Assembly: GCA_031771865.1 (NCBI GenBank)
Contig: JASISA010000041.1
Coordinates: 1,054,001-1,118,000, forward strand
Direction of reading: 5' to 3'
DNA from: Nothophaeocryptopus gaeumannii
Taxonomy: Eukaryota > Ascomycota > Dothideomycetes > Mycosphaerellales > Mycosphaerellaceae
Length of the DNA: 64,000 nt
The translations under genes were made by a program, and so were the position numbers. Of the stretch, positions 1-10,237 are shown one piece after another (within the stretch, counting starts at the first letter, position 1; every line of letters begins with the position of its first letter). A model generated the notes under the pieces. That model was not told the origin of the DNA. It was given only the letters and a program-made list of their open reading frames with translations, and did not search any database.

Positions 1-119
1 TTGGTATTGATGCATGGGAGCATGCGTACTACTTGCAGTACCAGAACCGCAAGGCTGAGTACTTCAGCGCTATCTGGGATGTTGTCAACTGGAAGGCGGC
101 TGAGAAGAGATTCAAGTAG
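1..119 (+). CDS. Mn superoxide dismutase, C-terminal end (partial)
   Basis: Last exon of an Fe/Mn superoxide dismutase whose 5' part lies left of the window. The frame opens at base 3 and ends with TAG at 117-119. It contains the DAWEHAYYLQYQNRK signature, whose Asp and His are metal ligands in this family, followed by the usual WDVVNWK tail. These enzymes convert superoxide to hydrogen peroxide and oxygen with Mn. In fungi both mitochondrial and cytosolic Mn forms exist, and the missing N-terminus prevents deciding between them. The short basic ending (AEKRFK) is normal for fungal copies. The family call is very secure. Confidence 0.93.
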   Translation, partial: GIDAWEHAYYLQYQNRKAEYFSAIWDVVNWKAAEKRFK

Positions 120-744
120 ACGGTTGCGACTAATGTGCTCATGGTGGGAAAAGCCGTATTATAGCTGAGTGCGTATAGGACGTTGATGGTCCCGCAAGCC
201 TCTCAGGCTTACGCCGCTGCACCTTTGGAAGCGCATTGCAAGCTCATTGAGGCTATGCTTGCTCTTTGATACCACTGCGTGAACTTTCTTTCGACTGCGT
301 TTACTATGATCTTGCTCTTGACGCCTTGCGCAAACGCAGATGAGGTTCGTATTCTTGGCAACAGCATGGCGAGTCTCTGGCTCCACGTGACGGTGATCGC
401 TTTGCTCTTCCATGCGAACGGCAGGGTTCGGCGGAAGCTTCGATACCTCCTCCTCAGCAAGCTCGATCCTTGTTTGAAGGCTGCGCAGGGGCGCAACCAC
501 TATTTATCCAATACTGCTGACAGTCGAGCAGTCGTCATCCTTTTCTTCTGGTTCACATGATCTTTCCGCACACTGACACCACTCGCTTAAAGCACCTTCA
601 CCGGCTGCATTTCCTCGACCATAGCAGTTTGGACTGAGCAAGCATGTGAGCTGAGGAGCTCCTGAGCTACCTCCCGGTCAGCATCCGAATCATCCCGGCC
701 TCTCATGACAACCACCACGGACCGAACCCCGAATCTGATCAAAA
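120..744. other. Intergenic, no gene seen
   Basis: This is the 3' flank of the superoxide dismutase gene and the 5' flank of the next gene. The short open frames on both strands lack family motifs and good starts. No tRNA, repeat or mobile element was recognised. Confidence 0.6.
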
Positions 745-1928
745 ATGTCCGACTTCAATATCACCGTGACAGAGGACGATCAAGACTTTCTGGCGCAGTA
801 TGAGGTTGAGAAGATGCCTCCAATGCTATACCGAGTCCAGCTTGGCGGATCTCAAGCATATTTCGATGCCGGTAACCTACAAGCCAGATCAAATTATGCT
901 CCTGCCGACATCTCTACTCTCACGGACTGCCTTCAGAGACATTTGAGATGGCATCTCTCCAAGACGGAAAGCTGTTTCATTTCCGTGTTTGATGATCCTT
1001 GGTGTGCGTTGGCATGGGGCGAGCATCGAGCACAGCAGAGACGGCCTGGCGAACGAGACATTGAACTGTATGAAATTGATTCGCGGTCTTTGCGAACTGG
1101 TGCTCCTGGAGCTAAAGGGTTGCCTGGAATGGTCTTTCACGTTGATTCGCTTCTGACAGAAATTGGAATCACTCGACCAATCTATCTCAAGACACAGGAA
1201 CACGTCATTCTATATAAGATCCCAGCGAAGGCCATCAGATTCATGCAAAACATCTCCCAGCCGTCATTCGGAGGTAAGTTCACCGCCCATTCATCCCCGA
1301 GCGGGTGTCCGCTAACAGGAGTCTAGTGGAGTCCCTCAGAGGCATCGACATCGAACACTGCCAACACCAAGCAACACACGACGATAGTCATCGCACGATT
1401 TGCCTGACCTGTGCTTCTCAGGCCGTGATGCACCGGCATTTGGAGGCACGCAGAGTGGCATCTCAGCGGGCCACAGCGGAGAAGCAAGTCCTCAAAGCCG
1501 GTCTGACCGAACAGAAGCTGAAGACCCTCTTCTCTGGGTTCTGTCAAATTGCGTTCCGGGACACGGAGAACGCCGCATTTACTTTCACAGGGAATGGGCT
1601 TACGAACGGGATTGGGAAAGGGGCAGTGAATGGGAAGTCGAATGCGGCGCTCAGTGGAAACGGTGTTACCAACGGCAACGGAGCGACCACCAATGGGCAT
1701 ACCACGAGTAATGGAAACGGAGCGATCAATGGCCATGGAGACACGAATGGCTACGGTGCCGTCAAAGAGCGTAACTTCGCTCTCAACATTGACAATCATC
1801 AGGCCAGTGACTTTGCTCATGAAGACTTCGAGTGCGAGGAAGACGGGGAGAGCATCGCCAACGGAGGCGAAGTTGCTTTTGAAAATGGGTTCAGCAATGG
1901 GAACGGGCATATGGTGATCGAGTTTTGA
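745..1928 (+). CDS. DUF7587-like fungal protein with Asn/Gly-rich tail
   Basis: Two exons, 745-1273 and 1327-1928, joined over a 53-nt intron (GTAAGT donor, GCTAAC branch, CTAG acceptor). The join restores the frame across ...QPSFG|VESLRG. The protein has 376 residues. The N-terminal half has the pattern LYRVQ, then a conserved Trp block, then CFISVFDD..CALAWG, and ends with HVILYKIPAKAI; the same pattern occurs in the gene at 3699 and, decayed, at 2418. After the splice a single CLTC Cys pair is followed by a low-complexity tail with about a dozen Asn-Gly pairs (bases about 1580-1760). The function is unknown. Assignment to the fungal DUF7587 group rests on motif resemblance only. Confidence 0.7.
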
Positions 1929-2417
1929 AAAAGTTATATGCACTGGGCTCGGGTGTCTGCTCTACTACTTCTGCGCTCTGTTTGTGGCTCGATTCAGCTG
2001 ATGTCAACTACCGCAGATCTCAGATTGGATTGCCAATGTACGAGTATTCGCACCAGCTATTTCTTGTCACTTAGTATGACTGCGTGAAGCCTTGGACATG
2101 AACTGGCATCGAGATCGAGACCACAGCCTGTGCCGTAGGTCAGAGTACCTGTTCCATCTCTCTTTTGATTGAGGCTCAATTCAGCTGATGTGTTCTGACT
2201 CGCACGTCGCAGGTTGGATCGTCGAATGTGCGAACATATATTTGAGCAAGCTGCTCCTTGTTGTCAACCTCGTCAGAGCTCATAGCCAGTGAAAAACCGC
2301 GCACGGATCAGAGGCTTCCCTTGAATCTCTTGCAAAGGCGATCGTCCGGATCTCACCTTTCACGTTTCTTTCCTCAATTCAGTGGTATCGCCGCACAACT
2401 CACATTCCGCCAGGAAA

Positions 2418-2920
2418 ATGTCACTTACAGCGTTGAGAAGCTCTTTCACGACCGACACGGCATTCGATCGTCGATATACCATACCAAGAAAGCTCTACAG
2501 AGTGCAAGTACGCGCAGTCAGAGGCTTCACGGGCGTACTTTGATGGCAATGGCAATATAATTGCCCGGACACAATTGCGGACCACGAATGTCACAGGTCC
2601 ATGGAGCGTTTTCAAGTTTCTAGTTGAGCACATTAATTGGGACCGTTCTGGACGTGGCCGCTGCTTCATCTCAACCTTCTACAATGCTCATTACGCGCGG
2701 CGAAAGTCAAGCTCAAAGTCCAGAAACCAACGAAGACCCCTTCGCGCTGCACGAGATCTGTACTTTGAACCCGAACAGTGCCGATTTCCAAGCTCGACGC
2801 CTTCTATGGGATCTGGTAACCAGGCTTGGTCTTGACGCGAACGGCGTCCAAAGTCACGACCTCCACGGTCGCTTACCTCCTAGCGACGAATACCTTGTGC
2901 TGAATCGCATATCCCTGTAA
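2418..2920 (+). pseudogene. Decayed DUF7587-like copy
   Basis: Remnant of a third member of the family at 745 and 3699. Three successive pieces in three frames match the intact paralogs in order. First, ATG at 2418 leads to IPRKLYRVQ in frame 3. Second, from about 2525 in frame 1, come SRAYFDGNGNIIAR and CFISTFYNAHYAR. Third, from about 2695 in frame 2, come ALHEI and SDEYLVLNRI, which matches GNEYLILHRI of the gene at 3699. No credible introns join the frames, so at least two frameshifts are needed. The piece stops before the IPAKAI motif. I read it as a pseudogene produced by tandem duplication, with no function expected. Confidence 0.65.
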
Positions 2921-3698
2921 GCTATCCAGTTCGTTTTCAACATCAATCGGCCCTTCCTGAACGGTGAGCAGGTCTCGAGGTCTATATAGGTTAAAACTGA
3001 ACTGAGTTCAAAGCAGGCAATGGGCTGCCTTGTTTCGACCCGCCGACTGGGTGTTGCCACAATCATCGTTGAGACGGGCCGTCTACTTGGGCACGAAGAC
3101 CACCTGGCTCTTTCGAAATAACTGCTTGCTACAGGCCGGAGCAGGACTCCCCAGAATCGAGGCTCTTCTCTGGGTTTACGGCACTTTCGATGCGATCAGT
3201 AATACTCAAGACGATGTTATTCGATCATTACAGCCCTACTGCTCGCATGCCCTTACAGAATCTGTGTCTTACCACCTTCTCGCCCAAAATATTGATTACA
3301 AGGGTGACGGATGATGAGTTTCTCGTGACCTCTACCGGGTTCATCTGGAATGCTCCGCCTTCCAACAAGGTTCAGCTTCCCACAGATAACCCAATGCAAA
3401 GGACAGGGCTCCGAGCCAATGATTGCACTGTCTCGCAAGACCTCCTGTCCTGGCATGTGGTGCGATATCTGCTTCTGCGGGCACCGACATCTCGACTCTT
3501 TGAATCATAATTTCAACCTCCTATCCCACAGTCGGCTTCATGCACTCTTTCAGGGTCTCACGTTCTCGTCGATCGTCCAAGTATGTGTTGCCAATGTCAG
3601 CACAGAACGCCATTCGCTCAATAAGTCCGGCATAGAGTACAACAAGTTGATCATTGCGCTAATTCGTGGAAGCCAGAGAGGTCAACTAAGTCACATAC
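2921..3698. other. Intergenic, possibly further decayed coding sequence
   Basis: Short plus-strand frames (3030-3314, 3190-3510, 3350-3748) overlap one another without a clear start, splice pattern or family motif. They may be more remains of the duplicated family on either side, but I cannot align them with the intact copies by eye. Confidence 0.35.
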
Positions 3699-4745
3699 AT
3701 GAAGAGCTTCGCAAAACGACTTTCGATTCGAAGTCGCCAGGAAGATGATAGACCAACGCTGCCAAGTAGACTGTACAGAGTCCAGCACGCCAACTCGAGA
3801 GCGATCCTCAACGAGGAAGGAGATATTCTCGCTGCCCTCACCCCGTACAGGCCCCAAACAATTCATGACTGGCGAAAGTGTCTAGCACTGCATCTCGAAT
3901 GGGAGCTTCCATCGGACGATAGCCCCTTCATATCCACATTCAACAACGTCTGGCGAGCTCTCGAATGGGGCGAGGACCTAACGAGGCACAGCATGCCTGG
4001 CGAGCCACAGGCAATGTTGTTCGAGATCGATACATCTCTTGTTGCGGATGGGAGCAACGCTGTCTTCCATGCAAAGAGTCTGGCTGATGGCTTGGCCGTG
4101 GAGCTTTCTCGTCTGCTCACGGGCAATGAGTACCTCATACTCCACAGAATACCTGCGAAGGCGATCAAGATGTTTCTTGATATTAGCAATCCTACTGCCG
4201 TGGGTCAGTTGTTTTATCGTACAACAATCATCAGAACCATTATTGACAAGACTATAGAAAACTCCACGCCGCGCAAATCCCCTCTCCTCATACCAAAGGC
4301 CCGCAGCAAACGAATAAAGGTCATACCTTGCGAACCCTCAGCTCAACGTCTTGTCTGCCTCACCTGTCTAGGCACATACCCAATAAAATACTTCCAGGAA
4401 GAACAAAGAAAGCCTCGAGTCCTCGTTCGCAGACGATCAGCAGCCCGCCTAAGGCCACCGCCCCAATGCGATTCTGCATCATCATTGGATTCTGTCTCAG
4501 AGACTCTGAACGATTATGCAGTCTCGGATTGCAGTCCGGTCTCATCCAGTGAGGGTATGGAGAAGAAAGCCATGACCTGTGGGTATTGCGGTTTGCAAAC
4601 TTGGCATAGGGTCATTGGGCCTACGAATACTGCTGCTACAAATAAGAGGAAGGTAATTCCTCAGACATTGAGTGCGGAATCTGTGGGGTCTAGTTCTTGT
4701 CGACCGTCGACGGCGGGTGGGAGGATGCAGTTGGTTGGGACATGA
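3699..4745 (+). CDS. DUF7587-like fungal protein with two Cys pairs
   Basis: Open frame of 348 residues starting at ATG 3699. Residues about 20-170 match the gene at 745: LYRVQHANSRAIL, a Trp/Leu block, SPFISTFNNVWRALEWGED, a MLFEID strand and GNEYLILHRIPAKAIKMFLDIS. The C-terminal half is basic and Ser/Pro-rich, with two Cys pairs (CLTC and CGYC) that could form one zinc site. In the paralog an intron follows the DIS/NIS motif. Here a GTGGGT at 4200 sits in the same place, but the obvious acceptor at 4257 leads quickly to a stop, so an unspliced reading is preferred. Function unknown; no catalytic motif seen. It is the intact tandem partner of the pseudogene at 2418. Confidence 0.7.
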   Translation: MKSFAKRLSIRSRQEDDRPTLPSRLYRVQHANSRAILNEEGDILAALTPYRPQTIHDWRKCLALHLEWELPSDDSPFISTFNNVWRALEWGEDLTRHSMPGEPQAMLFEIDTSLVADGSNAVFHAKSLADGLAVELSRLLTGNEYLILHRIPAKAIKMFLDISNPTAVGQLFYRTTIIRTIIDKTIENSTPRKSPLLIPKARSKRIKVIPCEPSAQRLVCLTCLGTYPIKYFQEEQRKPRVLVRRRSAARLRPPPQCDSASSLDSVSETLNDYAVSDCSPVSSSEGMEKKAMTCGYCGLQTWHRVIGPTNTAATNKRKVIPQTLSAESVGSSSCRPSTAGGRMQLVGT

Positions 4746-4963
4746 TGGCCATCGCCGCGTTTTCGGTTTTGAACGACTTCACTGAAGGGGCACTTGGTGA
4801 CCATGGCAGGGTAGAGACAGTGTGTATTGCAGAGGTATGATCCGAAACTTTTATGTTGATAACCTAGATTCAGAAGGTACTGGGATGTTGAGAGCGCCCA
4901 AATGGTTCACATGCTAAGCTTCTGTGGGTCCTTTTGCTTAGTAGGTGCACGGGCACCTATCGC

Positions 4964-5890
4964 ATGGCTTCAACGTACCGCACATTGACGTACCTTGTCA
5001 AACAAAAGTCTGTGACTGCAAAGTTTCTCCCCATAATCAACACGGTGACCTTTTCGACGGCAGTGTTGGCCGACATGGTGGCGACCAGCCTCTCAGAGAT
5101 GGCGAAGAAATGGAGGCAGCGTAAAGAAACAGCCCATTTTCCTCTCCTGGCTCTACCACGAGAACTCCGAGACCTAATTTACGAGGCTTTTTTCCCAGTC
5201 AAAATGGACCACACCTTGAAGATCGACCCACGGGGACATTTCTATCTCAACTCCTTCTCGGACATGTGCAGGGGCAAGACCGAACGGCTAAAGAAGCAGT
5301 TCACACAGCTTCTTCGAACGAGCAAGCAGGTCCAAATAGAAGCGTTGGAGGTCCTCTGCCGGAAAAGCCAATTCACGATATTACTCCGAGCAGACCCGTT
5401 GTGGCGAAGAAAGGGGTTCTGTCGTCTCGGACATGCGACGATTTGCATCGTCCTCAGGAATATCAGGCATGTGCAATGGCTGGACATCGACTTCTCATTT
5501 CGTATTTGGCCTCCCGTCGATGTTGATTCGGCAAAGCGACGCTTATTGGATACCCTGGATCAACTGCTGGATAATTTGAACCTTCGGAGGGGCTTCGGCA
5601 TTGTCTGCATGTCGGTCGGATATGCATTCTCGACAGATTTCGCGAAGCGTTGCGAGCAAGCCTTTGGAAGGCTGAGGTGCAATGAGATCGTTGACGTGCA
5701 CTGGTGGAATCCAAATCAAGACGACGCTATCGATGAGAAAGTGCAAGCATTGGCTCGAGGAGCGATGCCACTAGTGCATCCGGGAACCCAGCGACCCATT
5801 CTTGTGCGAGGAGCATATAGACGTCTATATCGGGAGGCGAGTCGTCGAATTCTTGACGCGTATAGGAGGAGGGCCATGGAGCATGTATGA
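4964..5890 (+). CDS. F-box-like (2EXR/DUF7730-type) protein 1
   Basis: 308 residues from ATG 4964, or 271 from ATG 5075, which has the better context (GACATGG). The key motif is FPLLALPRELRDLIYEAFF, the helical F-box-like start of a large fungal family. The usual second block follows about 50 residues later: QLLRTSKQVQIEALEVLC. After that come a WLDIDFSF-like strand and a basic C-terminus. Such proteins are often annotated as F-box, 2EXR or DUF7730 and may act as substrate adaptors, but none is characterised here. Relatives occur at 6473, 7522, 9128, 10238 and 30466. No intron is needed. Confidence 0.7.
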   Translation: MASTYRTLTYLVKQKSVTAKFLPIINTVTFSTAVLADMVATSLSEMAKKWRQRKETAHFPLLALPRELRDLIYEAFFPVKMDHTLKIDPRGHFYLNSFSDMCRGKTERLKKQFTQLLRTSKQVQIEALEVLCRKSQFTILLRADPLWRRKGFCRLGHATICIVLRNIRHVQWLDIDFSFRIWPPVDVDSAKRRLLDTLDQLLDNLNLRRGFGIVCMSVGYAFSTDFAKRCEQAFGRLRCNEIVDVHWWNPNQDDAIDEKVQALARGAMPLVHPGTQRPILVRGAYRRLYREASRRILDAYRRRAMEHV

Positions 5891-6472
5891 ATGCAAAGAC
5901 CGTGAATCCATTCGTTCATAGCCTTCTTCAAGCGTAGCGTAACGCTCATAATGATTCCAGTTCCCTTGCCTAGTAGCTGAATACTGACTCATCGTCTCAG
6001 GCTCCAACTGGATAAGTGAGAAGGATTCAAGAATTGTCAAAATTGTGTGTGCACCCGACAATCTGGGAAGACCAAGCTAAAGTGGAACTTTTGCTTTGGC
6101 AGACGCACGGATATATTTCCATATGCCCTTATTTGCATCGCACACTTTCTTCTTTTGTCTTGACACAGAGAATGCGTGTGCTGTCTGCGAGAACCATCGG
6201 GAACCAAGGGAGTTGAACAGACCTCGCTGCCGCCTCTCATCGGCAACGAGGCACTTTCAAGAGCCTGAGCGTGCCTCTGCAAGCGAAGCGAGCCACTTGC
6301 ATTTGGGGACAATAGGCGGGCGGGCTCTCGCCGGTCAGGCTAAGTCTATGCCCTTGCAGTCAACTCCAGCGAGTTAAGACAAGCCTGGTGCAGAAGAGAA
6401 GCAATTGTCCACGGACTTTGTCAACGGCCCCTGGAAGAACTTCCAGTCTGTTGTCTCGGACCATTCTCAAGG
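5891..6472. other. Intergenic, nothing recognised
   Basis: Spacer between two F-box-like paralogs. Short overlapping frames on both strands show no motif, and no RNA gene or repeat was seen. Confidence 0.5.
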
Positions 6473-7381
6473 ATGTCGCCACAATCCAGCCTCCTGAACT
6501 CTGTGAAGGACATCGCAAAATTCATCATCCCTACCAGAGCAAAGCCCGATTCCAGATGCTGTCTCCTCGAGCTCCCACGCGAGATTCGGGACATGATTTA
6601 CGACCGAATATTTCCAGAGGCTCTATACATGCGGCTGCTGATCAACGAGTGGGGGAAGGTGTACCGGGAGCAGATTCGCTTCCAAGGCGGCACTCCGTAT
6701 AAGAGACAGAGGTGGGGCAAGAAGTGGCGAGCAGTGAAGGAGGAGAGGCCTCTTTCGCTGCTTGAGACTTGTCATCAGATTCGTATCGAAGCTCTCAAGA
6801 GACTGTGTCTGAGAGCTGACGTCTCCATCCATTTGGCCAGTCGCTCGCCGCTCAACAACTACGACTACCGGCCCCAGGAGCCATTCTATATGGGGTTTGT
6901 TCGAGAGTGCCAGGTGCTCCACCTCTTCAGGAACACCGCTCAGTCCGTCCACTTTGCGATGAGCTACTGGCCTCAATTTGGCGAATCGGATTTCACGCAG
7001 GCCTTGCAACGCGATCTGTTGACGCGCACGCTCGCAGACGTGATAGAGGTGATGGAGCTCGATGGAAAGTGTTGCAACAACGTCGTTCTGATCTTCAGCG
7101 GGCCATCGTTAGCAGACAGGCAGTGTGTCGCCGCCCTCCAGCGACTGAAGACCAAGGGATATATGTTCATGGGCCAGTGGAGTTCAAATAGAGGGCCGGA
7201 AGGAGATGCCGCTATCGCAGCGATTTACAACGCCGTCAAGGTTGGAAAAAGTGCTCCCATAACGACTGTTCGATGGCAAGAGTATAGCCGAGAAGCGCTT
7301 CGGCTGAGGTCAATCAAATCTCCAGCTGCCCAAGAACACGTCACATCGGCTCTGCATCAGATGGTGAAGGAGCGATTCTGA
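6473..7381 (+). CDS. F-box-like (2EXR/DUF7730-type) protein 2
   Basis: 302-residue single-exon frame from ATG 6473 (AAGGATGTC). The F-box-like helix CCLLELPREIRDMIYDRIF lies near residues 36-54. The second family block, SLLETCHQIRIEALKRLCLR, follows about 60 residues later, then HLASRSPLNNYDY and an amphipathic C-terminal half. The order is the same as in the neighbours at 4964 and 9128, so these look like tandem-derived paralogs that have diverged strongly. A ubiquitin-ligase adaptor role is only an analogy with F-box proteins; no Leu-rich, WD or Kelch repeat is visible. Base composition and codon use look like the neighbourhood. Confidence 0.75.
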   Translation: MSPQSSLLNSVKDIAKFIIPTRAKPDSRCCLLELPREIRDMIYDRIFPEALYMRLLINEWGKVYREQIRFQGGTPYKRQRWGKKWRAVKEERPLSLLETCHQIRIEALKRLCLRADVSIHLASRSPLNNYDYRPQEPFYMGFVRECQVLHLFRNTAQSVHFAMSYWPQFGESDFTQALQRDLLTRTLADVIEVMELDGKCCNNVVLIFSGPSLADRQCVAALQRLKTKGYMFMGQWSSNRGPEGDAAIAAIYNAVKVGKSAPITTVRWQEYSREALRLRSIKSPAAQEHVTSALHQMVKERF

Positions 7382-7521
7382 GAAGTGAAGAGAAGAGCTT
7401 CTCCAAGCCGACATTGCATTCCGGGGTACTCTCGTCGCAGTCGAGGACACGACCGCCGTCAAACAGTACTGAGCAAGTGATGCATTCGCAATCCGTAGCA
7501 CCGTCGAAGGTAGACCAGATC

Positions 7522-8762
7522 TCATGCCTTCAAACGACATGACACAACAGCTTGCACAGTTCCATCTTCAGCCATGTCGATATTGCGGTCCGCCCACTCC
7601 CACTCGAACTCAACCATGTACTTGTCCACATACGCGTCCTGCTTTTCCATCCATTTCACGCCTTTCTTGCGCAGCTTCTCTGTGAGAGGACCATTTGGAT
7701 AATCACCGTGCTCCAATACAAACTCGTGCTTCGCGACCTTCTCGCAGTCTTCCCACGAACCCATCATTACCGCGTAGCAATCTTTGCTATTCCGCTTCTT
7801 GTCTTCCAGACACTTGGCAACGCGATCGCCCATGAGCACGAAACTCAAACGCTCAATACACCGGTGCTTGAGCATCATCGAGAGCTCAAGAGGAGCGTAC
7901 GAGCAATACCAGTCCTCGTCGCCCATGTATGGTAGATACATGAAGACGTGATTCAGCTTTGGAAACTCAGACGCCAGGAAAGATGCAAAAGGCGTGATGA
8001 GCGTGAGGCCGCTGCCGTCTCGGTACTTTGGCTTCTCTGCATATCCGGACCATGACTCACGACAGTATCTGTCGTCTCCCAAGAGACCGTAGCTGTTAAT
8101 GGTGATGGTCGTGATCGCGTTGGCGGCGTTTTTGGGGAGTTCGGTAAAGAAGCGCATGGCTTGGACTGAGTCGGCGTTGAGAACAAAATTTGCGGTGCTG
8201 TAGAAGATTGAAAGTGCTTCAGTGTGCAGTTGGCGGTTGACTTGCAGCAGGCTGAGATCGACAGTCGGCCACGAGCAAAGGTTGTAGCGAGGCCTCGAGG
8301 GCTCATCCTCGCTCTCGCTATCGTCAAAGCTTTCATCTTCCCCGGACTCACTCTCGTCCTCTTCGTCGTAATCTTCATCACCATAGTCTTCTTCTTCGTC
8401 GTCGTCAAAAGCATCTCGATACTTGTCCAAGAATGCCTTCACATCGAAATTGATGATCTTATTTCCAGTTTTAGATCGCTTATTGGCTATTTCGTCTTCG
8501 GAGTCGACGTCGACCCAAGCATCTCCAGTATCGTCCTCTGTTGATGCTGCATCAGTCTCAGACGGGCCTTCCGGTGATGGGTAGCGTTTGGTCTGCTTCT
8601 CTGGAAACCGAATGTGCTCTTCTGGCCAGTAGTGGGCACTCCATGGCCCGTAATTGCTCTTGCAGTGGAGTGTCACAGATCGCAGATCAGCCCAGACGTA
8701 CTCGTAGATCTTCTCACGCAGTCTGCGAGGGAGCGAGGGAGCGAGAAGAGTGTGGTCGGCAT
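7522..8762 (-). CDS. F-box-like protein 3, N-terminus out of frame
   Basis: A 384-codon frame (8676 down to 7522) carries the family's second block (LLQVNRQLHTEALSIFYST), a very acidic region at bases about 8300-8560 (DDDEEEDYGDEDYDEEDESES) and a C-terminal Trp/Glu-rich end. The first in-frame ATG lies far inside. Reading upstream, ATG 8762 gives MPTTLFSLPR in another frame, while the long frame begins with RRLREKIYEYVW, which completes the F-box-like helix. The two are separated by exactly one extra copy of an 8-bp unit (8726-8741, tandem CGAGGGAG). The gene is therefore either recently frame-broken or uses a 5' exon I cannot identify. Without that unit it would have about 413 codons. Confidence 0.6.
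8726..8741. repeat. 8-bp tandem duplication
   Basis: CGAGGGAG occurs twice in direct succession (8726-8733 and 8734-8741), inside the start of the minus-strand F-box-like gene. Removing one copy would put the ATG at 8762 in frame with the long downstream frame. It looks like a replication-slippage duplication. Confidence 0.85.
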
Positions 8763-9127
8763 GATGTCAAGACCTGGAATGTGTTAATGAGCATCAAGTT
8801 TGATTAAGAAGAAAGCTGGGATATGGAAGTGTTTTCCAAACGCGATGAAGAGGTCGACGCGTCGTGATCAGGGGCAAAGTTCGCGCGTAGGCACAGGGAG
8901 GAGTGGCAACCGGATTTACGTTCGTCCGAACATTCACTTTAGGTTCTGAGTTCATGATGGCGTCTGCTTAGTGGCAAGGAGAAACTCTCGTGGGTTGCGA
9001 AGTTCCTGCCATCCACCTGTTCTTCTGGCATTTCACTTGGTGCTTTCAAAGGTGAGATCGAGCAAGGCTAGACGACTTTTCCAACTCTTCTCGAAACGGG
9101 TCTCCACGCCAAGGGTGTTCACAGAAC
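8763..9127. other. Divergent intergenic region
   Basis: 365 bp between two divergent F-box-like genes (7522 minus, 9128 plus). It would hold both promoters. No distinct motif or short gene was recognised. Confidence 0.5.
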
Positions 9128-9913
9128 ATGGATGCCCAGGCTCTCCTCCATGGCCGGAAGAGCAAGGTTCACACATTCTCACAAGTGCGACGCTATGAGC
9201 AACGCCTCTACGCACAGCCTTCGCTACCCAGAAGCAATATCTCCAAGCCGTTACCTTGCTGTCGCTGTCTCTTTCTCCACAAACTTCCTCGAGAGCTCCG
9301 CGACATGATCTACGAGTCCCTGTTCGACGACGATCTTGTCTTCTACGTCAACGTAAACAGCTGCGGAGACGTCTTCCAATATTACTCCTCACAAACACGA
9401 TACATGTCCGGGAATAGACCACTAAGGATCACTTCCATTCTGCAGACATGCAGGCAGGTCCACGCTGAATTGAAGGAAAGGGTACAGGAGAGTCTTCTGA
9501 AGAATGTCAGTTTCGATGTCAGAATTGGAATGAACTGTCGCGGAGAGGACTTCACGGCGCCAAAAGCGATTGCCCATGGTTTGGACAGTGACATCTTTCG
9601 GACGATCAAGCATATCAAGAAGTTGAACCTCTGCTTTCGGCTTGAGACTATCGGCGTTTATGGTCTGGAGGCGCGAGACGAGGTTCGAAATGCGATCCTG
9701 GCAAAAGCCCAAGGCCTGCTTAAAATTACGCGAGTGACAGCCATCGCAGAGAAGCTAGTTGTCACAATGGACCATGATATGGTCGCGTATAGAGACGATG
9801 GTCGCTGCCTGGAGAAGATTATCCAGAGCCTGAAATGTAATGGCGCCGTTGAAGTTGCTGGAGGCTCCGCGCCAGGAAACGCCAGGTCGATTTTCGCGGA
9901 GATATTGATCTGA
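9128..9913 (+). CDS. F-box-like (2EXR/DUF7730-type) protein 4
   Basis: 261 residues, single exon, ATG 9128. A short basic N-terminus with CCRC precedes the F-box-like helix CLFLHKLPRELRDMIYESLF near residue 50. Then come VFYVNVNSCGDVF, a polar loop, and the second block ITSILQTCRQVHAELKERV. The C-terminal third has a KIKKLNLCFRL-like strand and EKLVVTMDHDMV, positions where the paralogs also have hydrophobic strands. It is one of the shorter and cleaner members of the island. No partner domain is visible and the molecular role is unknown. Confidence 0.75.
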   Translation: MDAQALLHGRKSKVHTFSQVRRYEQRLYAQPSLPRSNISKPLPCCRCLFLHKLPRELRDMIYESLFDDDLVFYVNVNSCGDVFQYYSSQTRYMSGNRPLRITSILQTCRQVHAELKERVQESLLKNVSFDVRIGMNCRGEDFTAPKAIAHGLDSDIFRTIKHIKKLNLCFRLETIGVYGLEARDEVRNAILAKAQGLLKITRVTAIAEKLVVTMDHDMVAYRDDGRCLEKIIQSLKCNGAVEVAGGSAPGNARSIFAEILI

Positions 9914-10237
9914 GGGTTTGGAGGTTTATTGATGCGATGCATGGATGTGGTCCAGGGCGGATTCGAGAGAGGGTGAGAAATGATTACGGTCGGCCTTGGA
10001 GCTGAATTTGTAGATCGGCGAGAGCTGAAGAGCGGGGAGGAAGTATGGTGCGCGAGTCGCATATCGAGGACCGATGAGAGACGGCCTCGGACGGGGAGCT
10101 TGCTTAGTAGCATGGAAAGTATGTTGCGTTGCCAAGACCTTCTTTAAAATCTTCTCGAGCGCTTGATTCACATCCAGGCTCCTCTCTTGCTACTCAATCT
10201 CAGCAGAGAATTCAGTCAAGGCAGAGGCCGACATACC
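9914..10237. other. Intergenic, nothing recognised
   Basis: 324 bp between tandem F-box-like copies on the same strand. Minus-strand frames here lack motifs. Confidence 0.5.

Noticed and set aside
4200..4257. A 58-nt intron in the DUF7587-like gene at 3699, at the position of the paralog's intron
   Set aside because: Donor and acceptor look plausible, but the downstream frame stops after about 19 codons, whereas the unspliced frame keeps the CLTC and CGYC pairs.
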